A DNA stretch of 64,000 bases from Ignavibacteria bacterium (GTDB lineage Bacteria > Bacteroidota > Ignavibacteria > SZUA-365): assembly GCA_016720835.1 (NCBI GenBank), contig JADKJW010000001.1, forward strand, positions 62,001 to 126,000, written 5' to 3'. A model generated the notes under the pieces. It had not been told where the DNA came from and did not search any database. It saw only the letters and a program-made list of their open reading frames with translations. The position numbers and the translations under genes are program-made. How positions within the stretch are numbered: the stretch's first letter is position 1; each line of letters starts with the position of its first letter. Positions 17,335 to 25,296 of the stretch are shown in pieces.

Positions 17335-18264
17335 CTATTCATTCGCGAATTTTTCCCGGAAGAACTCCAGTGTCCGCAGGAGTCCGTCCTTCATCCCGAC
17401 CGTCGGAGTCCAGCCCAGCGCCGTCTCGATCTTGCCGTAGGTGCAGACGCTGCGCCGTTGTTCGCCAGGTTTCCCGGGACCGTGCACTTCCCTGATCGCG
17501 CCGTCGAGGCCGGCGTTGAGATCGTGGAAGATGCTCGTCACCGTTGTCTCCACGCCGGTGCAGATGTTGAATGTGTCCGTCCCCGACATGTCGAGCGCGG
17601 CGACGCTCGCGCGGACGACATCGTCGACGTACACGTAGTCGCGCGTCTGCAATCCGTCGCCGTTGATGACCGGGTCGTTGCCGCGGAGCATCTTGTCGCA
17701 GAAGATCGCGATCACCCCCGCTTCCCCGTGGGGATTCTGCCGCGGCCCGTACACGTTGGTGTATCGGAGCACGGTGTAGGTCAGATCGCGTTCGACATGG
17801 TAGTAATGCAGGAACTTCTCGACCGTCAGCTTGGAAATCCCGTAGGGTGACACCGGATTGGTGGCGTGGGTCTCGTCGGCGGGGTACGCGTCCTGCTCGC
17901 CGTAGATCGCCCCGCCCGTCGACGCGAAGATGAAGCGGCTGATCCCGTGTCGCAGCCCGGCCTCGATCATGTTGATGGACCCGAGCACGTTGACGGAGAT
18001 GTCGTGCTTCGGATCGAGCACGGAGCGGCGCACATCGATCTGCGCGGCGTGGTGGTTGATGACATCGACGCGGTGCCGGTGCAGAATTTCGTACACGCCC
18101 TCGTCGCGGATATCCATCTGATAGAACGTGACGCCTTTCGGAACGTTGTCGAGCACGCCGGTCGACAGATCGTCGATGACGACAACCTCGTGCCCGAGCC
18201 GGAGGCAGGCCTCGGCGATGGTCGAGCCGATAAATCCCGCGCCCCCTGTGACCAGGATTGTCAT
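17335..18264 (-). CDS. NAD-dependent nucleotide-sugar epimerase (GalE-like SDR)
   Basis: 309 residues, extended short-chain dehydrogenase fold. The NAD-binding loop TGGAGFIGS is at 6-14, the ASTGG serine/threonine segment at 114-118, and the catalytic pair YGISK has Tyr141 and Lys145. The lack of long insertions and the N-V-Y-G-P-R-Q-N motif fit the UDP-glucose/UDP-N-acetylglucosamine 4-epimerase group common in polysaccharide loci. Whether the substrate is UDP-Glc, UDP-GlcNAc or a dTDP sugar cannot be decided. It is divergent from a Wzx-type flippase gene, which supports a surface-polysaccharide role. Confidence 0.87.
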   Translation of the reverse strand: MTILVTGGAGFIGSTIAEACLRLGHEVVVIDDLSTGVLDNVPKGVTFYQMDIRDEGVYEILHRHRVDVINHHAAQIDVRRSVLDPKHDISVNVLGSINMIEAGLRHGISRFIFASTGGAIYGEQDAYPADETHATNPVSPYGISKLTVEKFLHYYHVERDLTYTVLRYTNVYGPRQNPHGEAGVIAIFCDKMLRGNDPVINGDGLQTRDYVYVDDVVRASVAALDMSGTDTFNICTGVETTVTSIFHDLNAGLDGAIREVHGPGKPGEQRRSVCTYGKIETALGWTPTVGMKDGLLRTLEFFREKFANE

Positions 18265-18373
18265 TGCGAATTTCCGAATTGTGGAGGATGGACGGATCCG
18301 GGTGGATCCGAATTCCTAAAGTACGAAATCCCGTGGTGATTTGCAGATCGTTGCGCGAGAGATGGGGGAGAAA

Positions 18374-18467
18374 GAGATGGGAGATGCGAGGTACGCGCCG
18401 GGCACCATTCATGTTGGACACCGCGAGTACGTCCATCCCGCATCTCGCATCTCGCATTTTCCATCTC
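18374..18467. repeat. Imperfect inverted repeat in a divergent intergenic gap
   Basis: GAGATGGGAGATGCGAG (18374-18390) and CTCGCATTTTCCATCTC (18451-18467) are inverted copies matching at 15 of 17 positions, about 60 bases apart. The right arm sits in a run of CATCTCGCATCTCGCAT-type short repeats. It lies between the divergent epimerase and flippase genes, so it may form a structure near their promoters or be repeat debris. Confidence 0.55.
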
Positions 18468-18489
18468 ACATCTCTCCGGCGGATTCCGT

Positions 18490-19995
18490 ATGTTCGCGTC
18501 AATGAAAGAGAAACTCAAGCGCCTCACCGCCGACAGCGCGGTGTACGGGATCAGCACGATCCTCGGCCGCTTCCTGAATTTTCTGCTGGTGCCGTTCTAC
18601 ACGAACGTGTTTCCCGCCGCGGAATACGGCATCGTGACGGTCGTCTATTCCTACATCGCCTTCCTGAACATCGTGTACACATTCGGGCTTGAGCCGGCGT
18701 ACATGCGTTTCCTGGCCGACCGTACCGGCGGAGACCGGAGGGAGGTGTTCAGCACACCGCTGTGGACCATCGCGGCCGCCGCGGGCGCGTTGACGGCCGG
18801 GCTGCTCCTCTGCGCGGAGCCGGTCGCCGCCGCCGCCGCGATCCGTCCCGCGTGGAGCGCCATCGTCCCGCTGGCCGCGCTGACGCTCGCCGTGGACGCG
18901 CTCAACATGATCCCCTTCGCCTCGCTGCGCATGGAACGGAAATCGCGGCAGTTCGCCTTGATCCGCTTCGCGTCCATCGGCGTCAATATCGCGCTCAATC
19001 TCGTCTTCGTCCTCGGACTGCGCATGTCCATCGTGTCGATCTTCAGCGCGAACCTGATCGCCTCGCTGTTCTGCACGCTGCTGTTGTTCCCGACGGTGTG
19101 GCGCAACCTCGTGTTCCGCGTGCGCGGCGCCCTGTTGAAGGACATGCTCGCCTTCGGGCTTCCGACCATTCCGGCGGGACTCGCCGCCATGGTGGTGCAG
19201 GTGATCGACCGCCCCATCATGCAGCGCATCGCGGGCGAGGCCGCCGCGGGAATTTACGGCGCGAACTACCGCCTCGGCATCATCATGATGCTCGTCGTGA
19301 CCATGTTCCAGTACGCCTGGCAGCCGTTCTTTCTCCAGAACGCATCGGATGCGGGAGCGAAGCCGCTCTTCGCGCGTGTGCTCACGTACTTCACGCTGCT
19401 GGGCGCCGCCATCGTGGTGCTCGTGTCCCTGTTCATCGAGGACCTCGCCACGATCCCCCTCTTCCACGGACGCGCGCTGCTCGGGAAGGAGTATTGGTCG
19501 GGGTTGTCCATCGTGCCTGTCGTGCTGTTCGGGTATCTGTGGACGGGACTGTCGACGGTGCTGAACGCGGGCCTGCTCATCGAGAAACGGACGTCGTACC
19601 TCGCGCTGGTCACCGGGTTGGGCGCGGCGGTCAACGTCGCGGCGAACCTTCTTCTGATCCCGGGACACGGTCTCATGGGCGGCGCGCTTGCGACCCTGGC
19701 GGCATATGCAGTGATGGCCGGGGCCTATTTCTTCATCGGCCGCCGCGTGTATCCGGTGCCGTGGGAATACGGGCGCCTGCTGAAAATCGCCGCGGCCTTC
19801 GGCGTCGTCGCCGCGCTCTTCTTCTCCGGATGGAACCCCTGGCCGGGCGTGGCGCTGGCATGGAAGGGGGCGCTGGCGCTGCTGTTCCCGTTGCTGCTGC
19901 TGGCATTCCGTTTCTTCCTGCCCGCGGAGGCGGACGAACTTCGCTCCATGCTGCGTCTCATTACGAGGAAGCGGCAGGGTGAACGCGGAGCCTGA
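18490..19995 (+). CDS. Wzx/MATE-type polysaccharide flippase (oligosaccharyl-lipid transporter)
   Basis: 501 residues, almost entirely hydrophobic with about 12-14 membrane segments and short loops. The first 40 residues have the family start (STILGRFLNFLLVPFYTNVFPAAEYGIVTVVYSY), and EPAYMRFLAD after the second helix is typical of the polysaccharide biosynthesis/MurJ-like superfamily. It moves lipid-linked oligosaccharides across the inner membrane. ATG at 18490 or 18502 are both possible. The divergent neighbour is a nucleotide-sugar epimerase. It could instead be a lipid II-like flippase, but the dcw cluster is far away. Confidence 0.83.
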   Translation: MFASMKEKLKRLTADSAVYGISTILGRFLNFLLVPFYTNVFPAAEYGIVTVVYSYIAFLNIVYTFGLEPAYMRFLADRTGGDRREVFSTPLWTIAAAAGALTAGLLLCAEPVAAAAAIRPAWSAIVPLAALTLAVDALNMIPFASLRMERKSRQFALIRFASIGVNIALNLVFVLGLRMSIVSIFSANLIASLFCTLLLFPTVWRNLVFRVRGALLKDMLAFGLPTIPAGLAAMVVQVIDRPIMQRIAGEAAAGIYGANYRLGIIMMLVVTMFQYAWQPFFLQNASDAGAKPLFARVLTYFTLLGAAIVVLVSLFIEDLATIPLFHGRALLGKEYWSGLSIVPVVLFGYLWTGLSTVLNAGLLIEKRTSYLALVTGLGAAVNVAANLLLIPGHGLMGGALATLAAYAVMAGAYFFIGRRVYPVPWEYGRLLKIAAAFGVVAALFFSGWNPWPGVALAWKGALALLFPLLLLAFRFFLPAEADELRSMLRLITRKRQGERGA

Positions 19996-20177
19996 GGACG
20001 CGAGGGATGCACGGGAATGGGATTTCCGCATCCTGTCTCCATGAGCGTGATTCCGCAGTCCATTGATTTTCATCGCGTGGCCTGCTACCTTCCTGCACGA
20101 CACTGAAACCATCGGAGGGCGTCTTCGAAAGCGGCAACCACACCGGATCGCGCGACATCAGCGGGCGCGTTCTGGTC

Positions 20178-20660
20178 TTGAATCAGAGTTACGAACCGAT
20201 CAGCGTCTGCAGCGTGCAGAAGGCGGTTGTTCTTGTCTATCTGCAGAAGGCTGATATCATCAGTACGGCGGACGGCAAGGTGCTTCGCTCCATCAACAGC
20301 ACGTTTCCATTCCCGAGCGTGATCCGGCTCGGACAGTACAAGCGCATCCCCTACAAGAACATCATCCTCTCGCGGAAAAACATTCTTCGCCGCGACGGCC
20401 ACCGCTGCCAGTACTGTGGCACGTCTACCCCGCCGATCACCGTCGATCACATCATTCCGAAATCGCGCGGCGGCGCGGACACCTGGGAAAACCTCGTGGC
20501 CGCTTGCATCCGCTGCAACAACGTGAAGGACGACCGCACACCCGAAAAAGCGGGCATGCGCCTCCGCTCCACGCCCCGCCGCCCTTCCCACGTCACCTTC
20601 CTCGTGCACTCCGTCAACGCCGTCGACGACCGCTGGCGTCCCTATCTCTTCATGGAGTGA
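20178..20660 (+). CDS. HNH endonuclease (start uncertain)
   Basis: About 160 residues from a TTG at 20178. The core is clear: a zinc-binding CQYCG, then VDHIIPKSRGGADTWENLVAACIRCNNVK with the HNH histidine, asparagine and second CxxC. This is the small HNH family (begins x-VLVLNxSYEPLSVCSVxKA) found next to housekeeping genes, role unknown. The start is odd. The conserved VLVL strand lies just before the TTG, the frame stays open back to 20067, and no ATG or GTG is present there. So translation either begins at a rare codon, loses the strand, or a base is wrong upstream. Confidence 0.82.
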   Translation: MNQSYEPISVCSVQKAVVLVYLQKADIISTADGKVLRSINSTFPFPSVIRLGQYKRIPYKNIILSRKNILRRDGHRCQYCGTSTPPITVDHIIPKSRGGADTWENLVAACIRCNNVKDDRTPEKAGMRLRSTPRRPSHVTFLVHSVNAVDDRWRPYLFME

Positions 20661-20680
20661 TTCGACTGGGGGGGGGGATT

Positions 20681-20779
20681 GGAGTGTTGGAGTGTTGGAG
20701 TGCTCCGAGAATCTGAATTCGCCCTGACATCTTCCACCTGACATCTTCCACCTGACCCCTTCCACCTGGAACCTGGCAC
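20681..20779 (+). repeat. Short tandem repeats: three 8-mers and four 14-mers
   Basis: Three copies of GGAGTGTT (20681-20704, the last as GGAGTGCT) follow a G10 run (20668-20677). From 20724 come four degenerate copies of a 14-mer, CTGACATCTTCCAC twice exactly, then CTGACCCCTTCCAC and CTGGAACCTGGCAC. All lie in the gap before trpS and in no reading frame. The style matches low-complexity intergenic tracts elsewhere in this window. Confidence 0.8.
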
Positions 20780-20864
20780 CTTCCACCTTCCACCCACGCC
20801 GCTTCCTTCACTCCGTCCCTTTTCGTATCTTCAGAGATTGCACTGAAACGATCTCTCACGGACC

Positions 20865-21863
20865 ATGCCAGATACGAAACGGAAAATCATCCTCAGCGGT
20901 ATGCGACCCACCGGGAAGCTCCATCTCGGCCATTTCACCGGCGCGCTGGAAAACTGGGTCGGGTTGCAGAGCGAATACCGCAATTACCACCTGGTGGCCG
21001 ACTATCACGCGCTGACCACCAACCTCGACACGTCGATGCTGCACGAGAACACCATCGACATGGTCATCGACTGGCTTGCGGCGGGCATCGATCCGGTGGA
21101 GAGTCCCGTCTTCCGTCAATCCATGGTGAAGGAACACACGGAATTGTTCCTCCTGTTCTCGATGCTCGTGACGCGCAACCGCCTCGAGCGCAATCCGACG
21201 CTCAAGGAGCAGGCCCGCGATCTGCACATCGAGAGCGACAATCTCGTGTACGGCCACCTCGGGTACCCGGTGCTGCAGGCGTCGGACATTCTTCTGTACC
21301 GCGCGAACGCCGTGCCGGTGGGCGAAGACCAGCTGTCGAACGTCGAGATCACGCGCGAGATCGCGCGGCGCTTCAACCGCGAGTACGGCGAGGTGTTCCC
21401 CGAGCCCGAACCGAGATTGACGGTGTTCAAGCGGCTTCCCGGACTTGACGGCGCGGACCGCAAGATGAGCAAGTCGCTCGGCAATACCGTGCTGCTCGCC
21501 GACACTCCGGCGGAGGTGGACGCGAAGATGCGCAAGGCGGTGACCGATCCGCAGAAACTGCGAAAGAACGATCCCGGACGACCCGACGTCTGTCTGGTCT
21601 TCACCTACCATCAGAAATTCAATCCCGCCGAAACCGGCGAGATCCGCGAGGGATGCGAGTCCGGCGCGCTGGGCTGCGTCGACTGCAAGAAGCGCTGCGC
21701 CGCGCGGATCAGCGAATTCCTCGCCCCGCATCTCGAGCGGCGCGCGGCATTGGAACAGGACCGTCCGCTCGTCGAGGACATCCTTGTGGACGGCGAGAAT
21801 CGCGCGCGCGCCGCGGCGCGGGACACCATGGGCGCCGTCCGCACGGCCATGAAGCTGGGCTGA
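20865..21863 (+). CDS. trpS: Tryptophanyl-tRNA synthetase with an iron-sulfur-type cysteine motif
   Basis: 332 residues, class I synthetase that charges tRNA-Trp. The signature SGMRPTGKLHLGH (HIGH at 20-23) and KMSKS at 200-204 are present. Beyond the catalytic loop, Cys243, Cys264, Cys271 and Cys274 form C-x20-C-x6-C-x2-C, nearly the C-x22-C-x6-C-x2-C motif that binds a 4Fe-4S cluster in Thermotoga maritima TrpRS near the anticodon-binding region. Most TrpRS lack it. scpA follows with a 3-base gap, so the genes are likely co-transcribed. Confidence 0.95.
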   Translation: MPDTKRKIILSGMRPTGKLHLGHFTGALENWVGLQSEYRNYHLVADYHALTTNLDTSMLHENTIDMVIDWLAAGIDPVESPVFRQSMVKEHTELFLLFSMLVTRNRLERNPTLKEQARDLHIESDNLVYGHLGYPVLQASDILLYRANAVPVGEDQLSNVEITREIARRFNREYGEVFPEPEPRLTVFKRLPGLDGADRKMSKSLGNTVLLADTPAEVDAKMRKAVTDPQKLRKNDPGRPDVCLVFTYHQKFNPAETGEIREGCESGALGCVDCKKRCAARISEFLAPHLERRAALEQDRPLVEDILVDGENRARAAARDTMGAVRTAMKLG

Positions 21864-21866
21864 CGC

Positions 21867-22628
21867 GTGCGCTCGTTCAAGATAAAGGTTCCCGATTTCG
21901 AGGGACCGCTCGATCTCCTGCTCTTCTTCATCCGGCGCGACGAGCTGGACATCTACGACATTCCGATCGCGCACATCACCAGGGAATTTCTCGACACCGT
22001 GCGGTTGATGCAGATGCTCGACCTCGAGGTCGCCGGCGAATTCATCGTGATGGCCGCGACCCTGATGCAGATCAAGGCCCGGATGCTCCTGCCGCAGGTG
22101 CACGTCGACGAGGGCGAGGAGGAGGCCGATCCCCGCGCGGAACTGACGCGGCGCCTGCTCGAGTACAAGCGGTTCAAGGAATCGGCGGTCCACCTCCAGG
22201 AAATGGAACAGGAGCAGCGGCAGCGGTTCTTCCGCGCGCTTTTCAAACACGACGTCCGCAAGGCCGACCCCGAGGACGGCGAGCAGCTGCTGAAGGACGT
22301 CACGCTCTTCCACCTCATCGCGGCCTTCCAGCGCGCGATGGAGAGCATCCCGAAAAAGACCGTGCACCAGGTCCAGACGATCCCGTACACCATCGAAGAG
22401 CAGGGCATGTTCCTCCTCGATTTCTTCGCGGGCCGCAACGAGTACAACTTCCTCGACATCTTCGAGGAAGTACGGGACCGGATGCAGCTTGTCGTCACCT
22501 TCATCGCCCTTCTCGAGCTGATCCGCGCACACCGCGTGCGCATCGTGATGCAGGCGGACTTCAACAATTTCCAGATCATCCGCGAAACGGCCGCCGAGCA
22601 CCTCCCGCTTGCCGCCGACCACGCCTGA
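21867..22628 (+). CDS. scpA: Segregation and condensation protein A (kleisin)
   Basis: 253 residues from a GTG at 21867. The kleisin N-terminal signature is strong: FEGPLDLLLFFIRRDELDIYDIPI, then ITREFL and the helix EVAGEFIVMAATLMQIKARMLLP that contacts the SMC neck. The C-terminal winged helix ends with FLALLELIRAH-like residues. ScpA bridges the SMC heads and binds ScpB in chromosome condensation. scpB begins 16 bases downstream, the usual order. Confidence 0.95.
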   Translation: MRSFKIKVPDFEGPLDLLLFFIRRDELDIYDIPIAHITREFLDTVRLMQMLDLEVAGEFIVMAATLMQIKARMLLPQVHVDEGEEEADPRAELTRRLLEYKRFKESAVHLQEMEQEQRQRFFRALFKHDVRKADPEDGEQLLKDVTLFHLIAAFQRAMESIPKKTVHQVQTIPYTIEEQGMFLLDFFAGRNEYNFLDIFEEVRDRMQLVVTFIALLELIRAHRVRIVMQADFNNFQIIRETAAEHLPLAADHA

Positions 22629-22644
22629 CGCGAAACAGCCACTT

Positions 22645-24234
22645 ATGCAGAACCACGAATCGAACGACACGCCTGACGCCCGGAATTCCGACGCAGACCG
22701 CAACCAGACCGTCGATCTTCCTCCCGCATCGCAGACCCCGGAGGAGAATGCCGCCGACGAATGGGCGGACGCCATCGATGCGCCCGTGCCGGTGGACGAG
22801 CACGGCCATGCCATCGCCGACGCGACGTCCGCTCAGGGCGAGCCCGCGCTCCGCGCGGCCGACGGTGCGGAGGACGACACGACAGGGAGCGTCGACGGGC
22901 ACGCGGCCATGACTCCCGAGGAAGAGCGTGTCGCGGACAATCCCGTCGACGCGGATGCGGAGCCCGCGGATTTCACGGCGTTCATCGACGAGTACAAAAC
23001 GCCGATCGAAGCCTTGATCTTCGCCTCCGACGAGCCGATCATGTTCAAGCAGCTTCGCGTCCTGCTCCTCGGCGAAAGCGCGCCCGCATTCACCGACGAA
23101 TCCGTGGATGCCGCGGCGCAGGCGGAGCCCGGCGACGACGCCGTGCCGGAAACACCCGCCGGGGATGCCGCGGTTTCCGCCCCTCCTCGCAGGCGCCGCA
23201 AAAAGGAGAACGGCTTCACCGTCAACATGCTCAAAGCCGCGGTGGACGCGCTCAACATGGAGTACACCACGCAGGGACGCTCCTTCCGCATCATCGAAGT
23301 CGCCGGAGGGTTCACGTTCCAGACGACGCCGGACGTCGGCGTGATCGTCGGACGGCTGTTCGCCGAACGTTCAAAGCGCCGCCTCACGCAATCCGCGCTG
23401 GAAACACTCTCGATCATCGCGTTCAAGCAGCCCCTGAGCAAACCCGCCGTCGAAGCCATCCGCGGCGTGAACGCAGACTTCGTCATCAAGTCGCTGCTGG
23501 ACCGCAACCTCATCGCGATCGTCGGCCGCGAAAACTCCGTCGGACGGCCCCTGCTCTATGGCACGACGAAAACATTTCTGAAACACTTCGGGCTGAAGAG
23601 TCTCGACGACCTGCCGAAACCCCGCGAGATTCAGGACATCCTCTCCGAGGAGGACGGTCTCGGCAATCCCAGCATCGACGAGCCGCTGGACGACGAGATG
23701 GCACACTACCATCATCTCAGCAACGAAGAACAGCACATCTTCGATACCATCCAGCTCGATACCAACGCGGTACCGGAGGACGAAGCGAACATCGATGTGC
23801 ACCATGACGTGAGAACGGAAGAACCTGTGTGGACCGGGGAAGTTGTGCGGTCTGAAGATGTCGGGAAATCTGACGGAGATGGAGACGGCGATGAGAACGA
23901 ACGCCGAGATGAAGAAGTTGATGAGCATGATGACGATGTCGATGAAGCGGATGATCAGCATGATGAAAACGACGAAGATGATGATGACGACGAAGATGAT
24001 GATGACGACGAAGATGATGATGACGACGAGGATGATGATGACGACGAAGATGATGATGACGACGAAGATGATGATGACGACGAGGATGAAGAGAATGACG
24101 AGGATGATGAGGACGTTGCGACTGATGAAGACGATGAGGATCATGAAGGCGGTGAAGATGAGGATGACGCTCCGGGAACACCGGCTGGCGCCGCGAGCGT
24201 AACGCGCAACGGTTTGCGCGGACTGGATGAATAA
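22645..24234 (+). CDS. scpB: Segregation and condensation protein B with long acidic extensions
   Basis: 529 residues from the ATG at 22645 (an ATG at 22609 would overlap scpA), against roughly 180-220 in typical ScpB. An acidic, low-complexity N-terminus (about 1-95) precedes the first winged helix (YKTPIEALIFASDEPIMFKQLRVLL). That domain is split by a disordered insert ending in PRRRRKKE. The second winged helix (RRLTQSALETLSIIAFKQPLSKP to RPLLYGTT) is normal. Residues beyond about 370 are unique: an Asp/Glu-only tail with six EDDDDD units. The core should still pair with ScpA. The tail might mimic DNA or bind basic proteins; this is inference. Confidence 0.92.
   Translation: MQNHESNDTPDARNSDADRNQTVDLPPASQTPEENAADEWADAIDAPVPVDEHGHAIADATSAQGEPALRAADGAEDDTTGSVDGHAAMTPEEERVADNPVDADAEPADFTAFIDEYKTPIEALIFASDEPIMFKQLRVLLLGESAPAFTDESVDAAAQAEPGDDAVPETPAGDAAVSAPPRRRRKKENGFTVNMLKAAVDALNMEYTTQGRSFRIIEVAGGFTFQTTPDVGVIVGRLFAERSKRRLTQSALETLSIIAFKQPLSKPAVEAIRGVNADFVIKSLLDRNLIAIVGRENSVGRPLLYGTTKTFLKHFGLKSLDDLPKPREIQDILSEEDGLGNPSIDEPLDDEMAHYHHLSNEEQHIFDTIQLDTNAVPEDEANIDVHHDVRTEEPVWTGEVVRSEDVGKSDGDGDGDENERRDEEVDEHDDDVDEADDQHDENDEDDDDDEDDDDDEDDDDDEDDDDDEDDDDDEDDDDDEDEENDEDDEDVATDEDDEDHEGGEDEDDAPGTPAGAASVTRNGLRGLDE
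23974..24081 (+). repeat. Six tandem 18-bp units coding EDDDDD inside scpB
   Basis: The unit is GAAGATGATGATGACGAC, repeated six times with only GAA/GAG changes (fourth copy GAG). Each unit is in frame and gives Glu-Asp5. Near-identity at DNA level shows recent expansion by slippage or unequal crossing-over. Copy number can change without breaking the gene. Confidence 0.93.
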
Positions 24235-24237
24235 GCG

Positions 24238-24598
24238 ATGAGTAAAATCCCAGGAAAGAGACCGAAGAGCGGACCGCGTTCGCCGCAGACCGGCAAGAAG
24301 CGGCCTGCTGGAAAATCTGCGTCAAGCGCCCCTGGACGAAACCCACGCAGACCTGGCGCTGCCAATCCCGGCGCGCCGCAGCGAGGACCCCGGCGCGAAG
24401 GCGCGGGCTTCGAGGGCGGACAAAAACGAGAGCGCTATCCGAAATCCGACGGGCCGAAACGCTTCGACGGACCGAAGCGCGGCGACGGGCCGAAACGCTT
24501 CGACGGACCGAAGCGCGGCGATCGTCCTTCCGGTCCGCCACGCCCGCCGCGGCCGGCAGGCGGCACGAGCCTACAATCCGACGGGCCGAAACGCTTCG
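24238..24598 (+). other. N-terminal coding segment of the pseudouridine synthase gene, out of frame with the catalytic part
   Basis: An ATG at 24238, 3 bases after the scpB stop, opens a basic Pro/Arg/Gly/Lys-rich frame (MSKIPGKRPKSGPRSPQTGK) that enters the repeat REGAGFEGGQKRERYPKSDG. This is the expected start of the gene, since such basic disordered leaders are common on Bacteroidota RluB-type enzymes. But this frame stops at 25335, and the catalytic domain is in the next frame. A net +1 change inside the repeats is needed to join them. Confidence 0.55.
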
Positions 24599-25296
24599 AT
24601 GGACCGAAGCGCGGCGACCGAAGCGCGACGAAACGGGATGACCGCGGCGCCACGCCCGCCGCGGCGCGAAGGCGCGGGCTTCGAGGGCGGACAAAAACGA
24701 GAGCGCTATCCGAAATCCGACGGGCCGGAAACGCTTCGACGGGCCGAACGCGGGGACGGGCCGAAACCGTTCCGAGCGCGGCGACGGGCCGAAACGGTTC
24801 GATGGACCGAAGCGCGGCGATCGTCCTTCCGGTCCGCCACGCCCGCCGCGGCGCGAAGGCGCGGGCTTCGAGGGCGGACAAAAACGAGAGCGCTATCCGA
24901 AATCCGACGGGCCGAAACGCTTCGACGGACCGAAGCGCGGCGACGGGCCGAAACGGTTCGATGGACCGAAGCGCGGCGACGCCTCGGTCCGCGACGCCCG
25001 CCGCGGCGCGAAGGCGCGGGCTTCGAGGGCGGACAAAAACGAGAGCGCTATCCGAAATCCGACGGGCCGAAACGCTTCGACGGACCGAAGCGCGGCGATC
25101 GTCCTTCCGGTCCGCCACGCCCACCACGGCGCGAAGGCGCGGGCTTCGAGGGCGGACAAAAACGAGAGCGCTATCCGAAATCCGAGGGGCCGGAAACGCT
25201 TCGACGGGACCGAAGCGCGGCGACGGGCAACGAACCGAAGCGCGGCGACGGGCCGAAGCGGTTCGACGGACCGAAGCGCGGCGATCGTCCTTCCGG
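24391..25296 (+). repeat. Imperfect tandem repeat array in the rluB-like gene, copies in all three frames
   Basis: Five copies of a block beginning CGGCGCGAAGGCGCGGGCTT start at 24391, 24662, 24849, 25004 and 25127. Each is followed by variable numbers of GGGCCGAAACGCTTCGACGG / ACCGAAGCGCGGCGA sub-units. In the right frame the block reads REGAGFEGGQKRERYPKSDGPKR followed by FDGPKRGD units. Copy 1 is in one frame, copy 3 in another, and copies 2, 4 and 5 share the catalytic frame. Single extra G bases (for example GCCGGAAACG against GCCGAAACG) cause the shifts. Confidence 0.88.

Noticed and set aside
23974..24081. Possible assembly artefact in scpB
   Set aside because: All six units stay in frame and the acidic composition continues in non-repeated flanking codons, so it reads as a true coding repeat.
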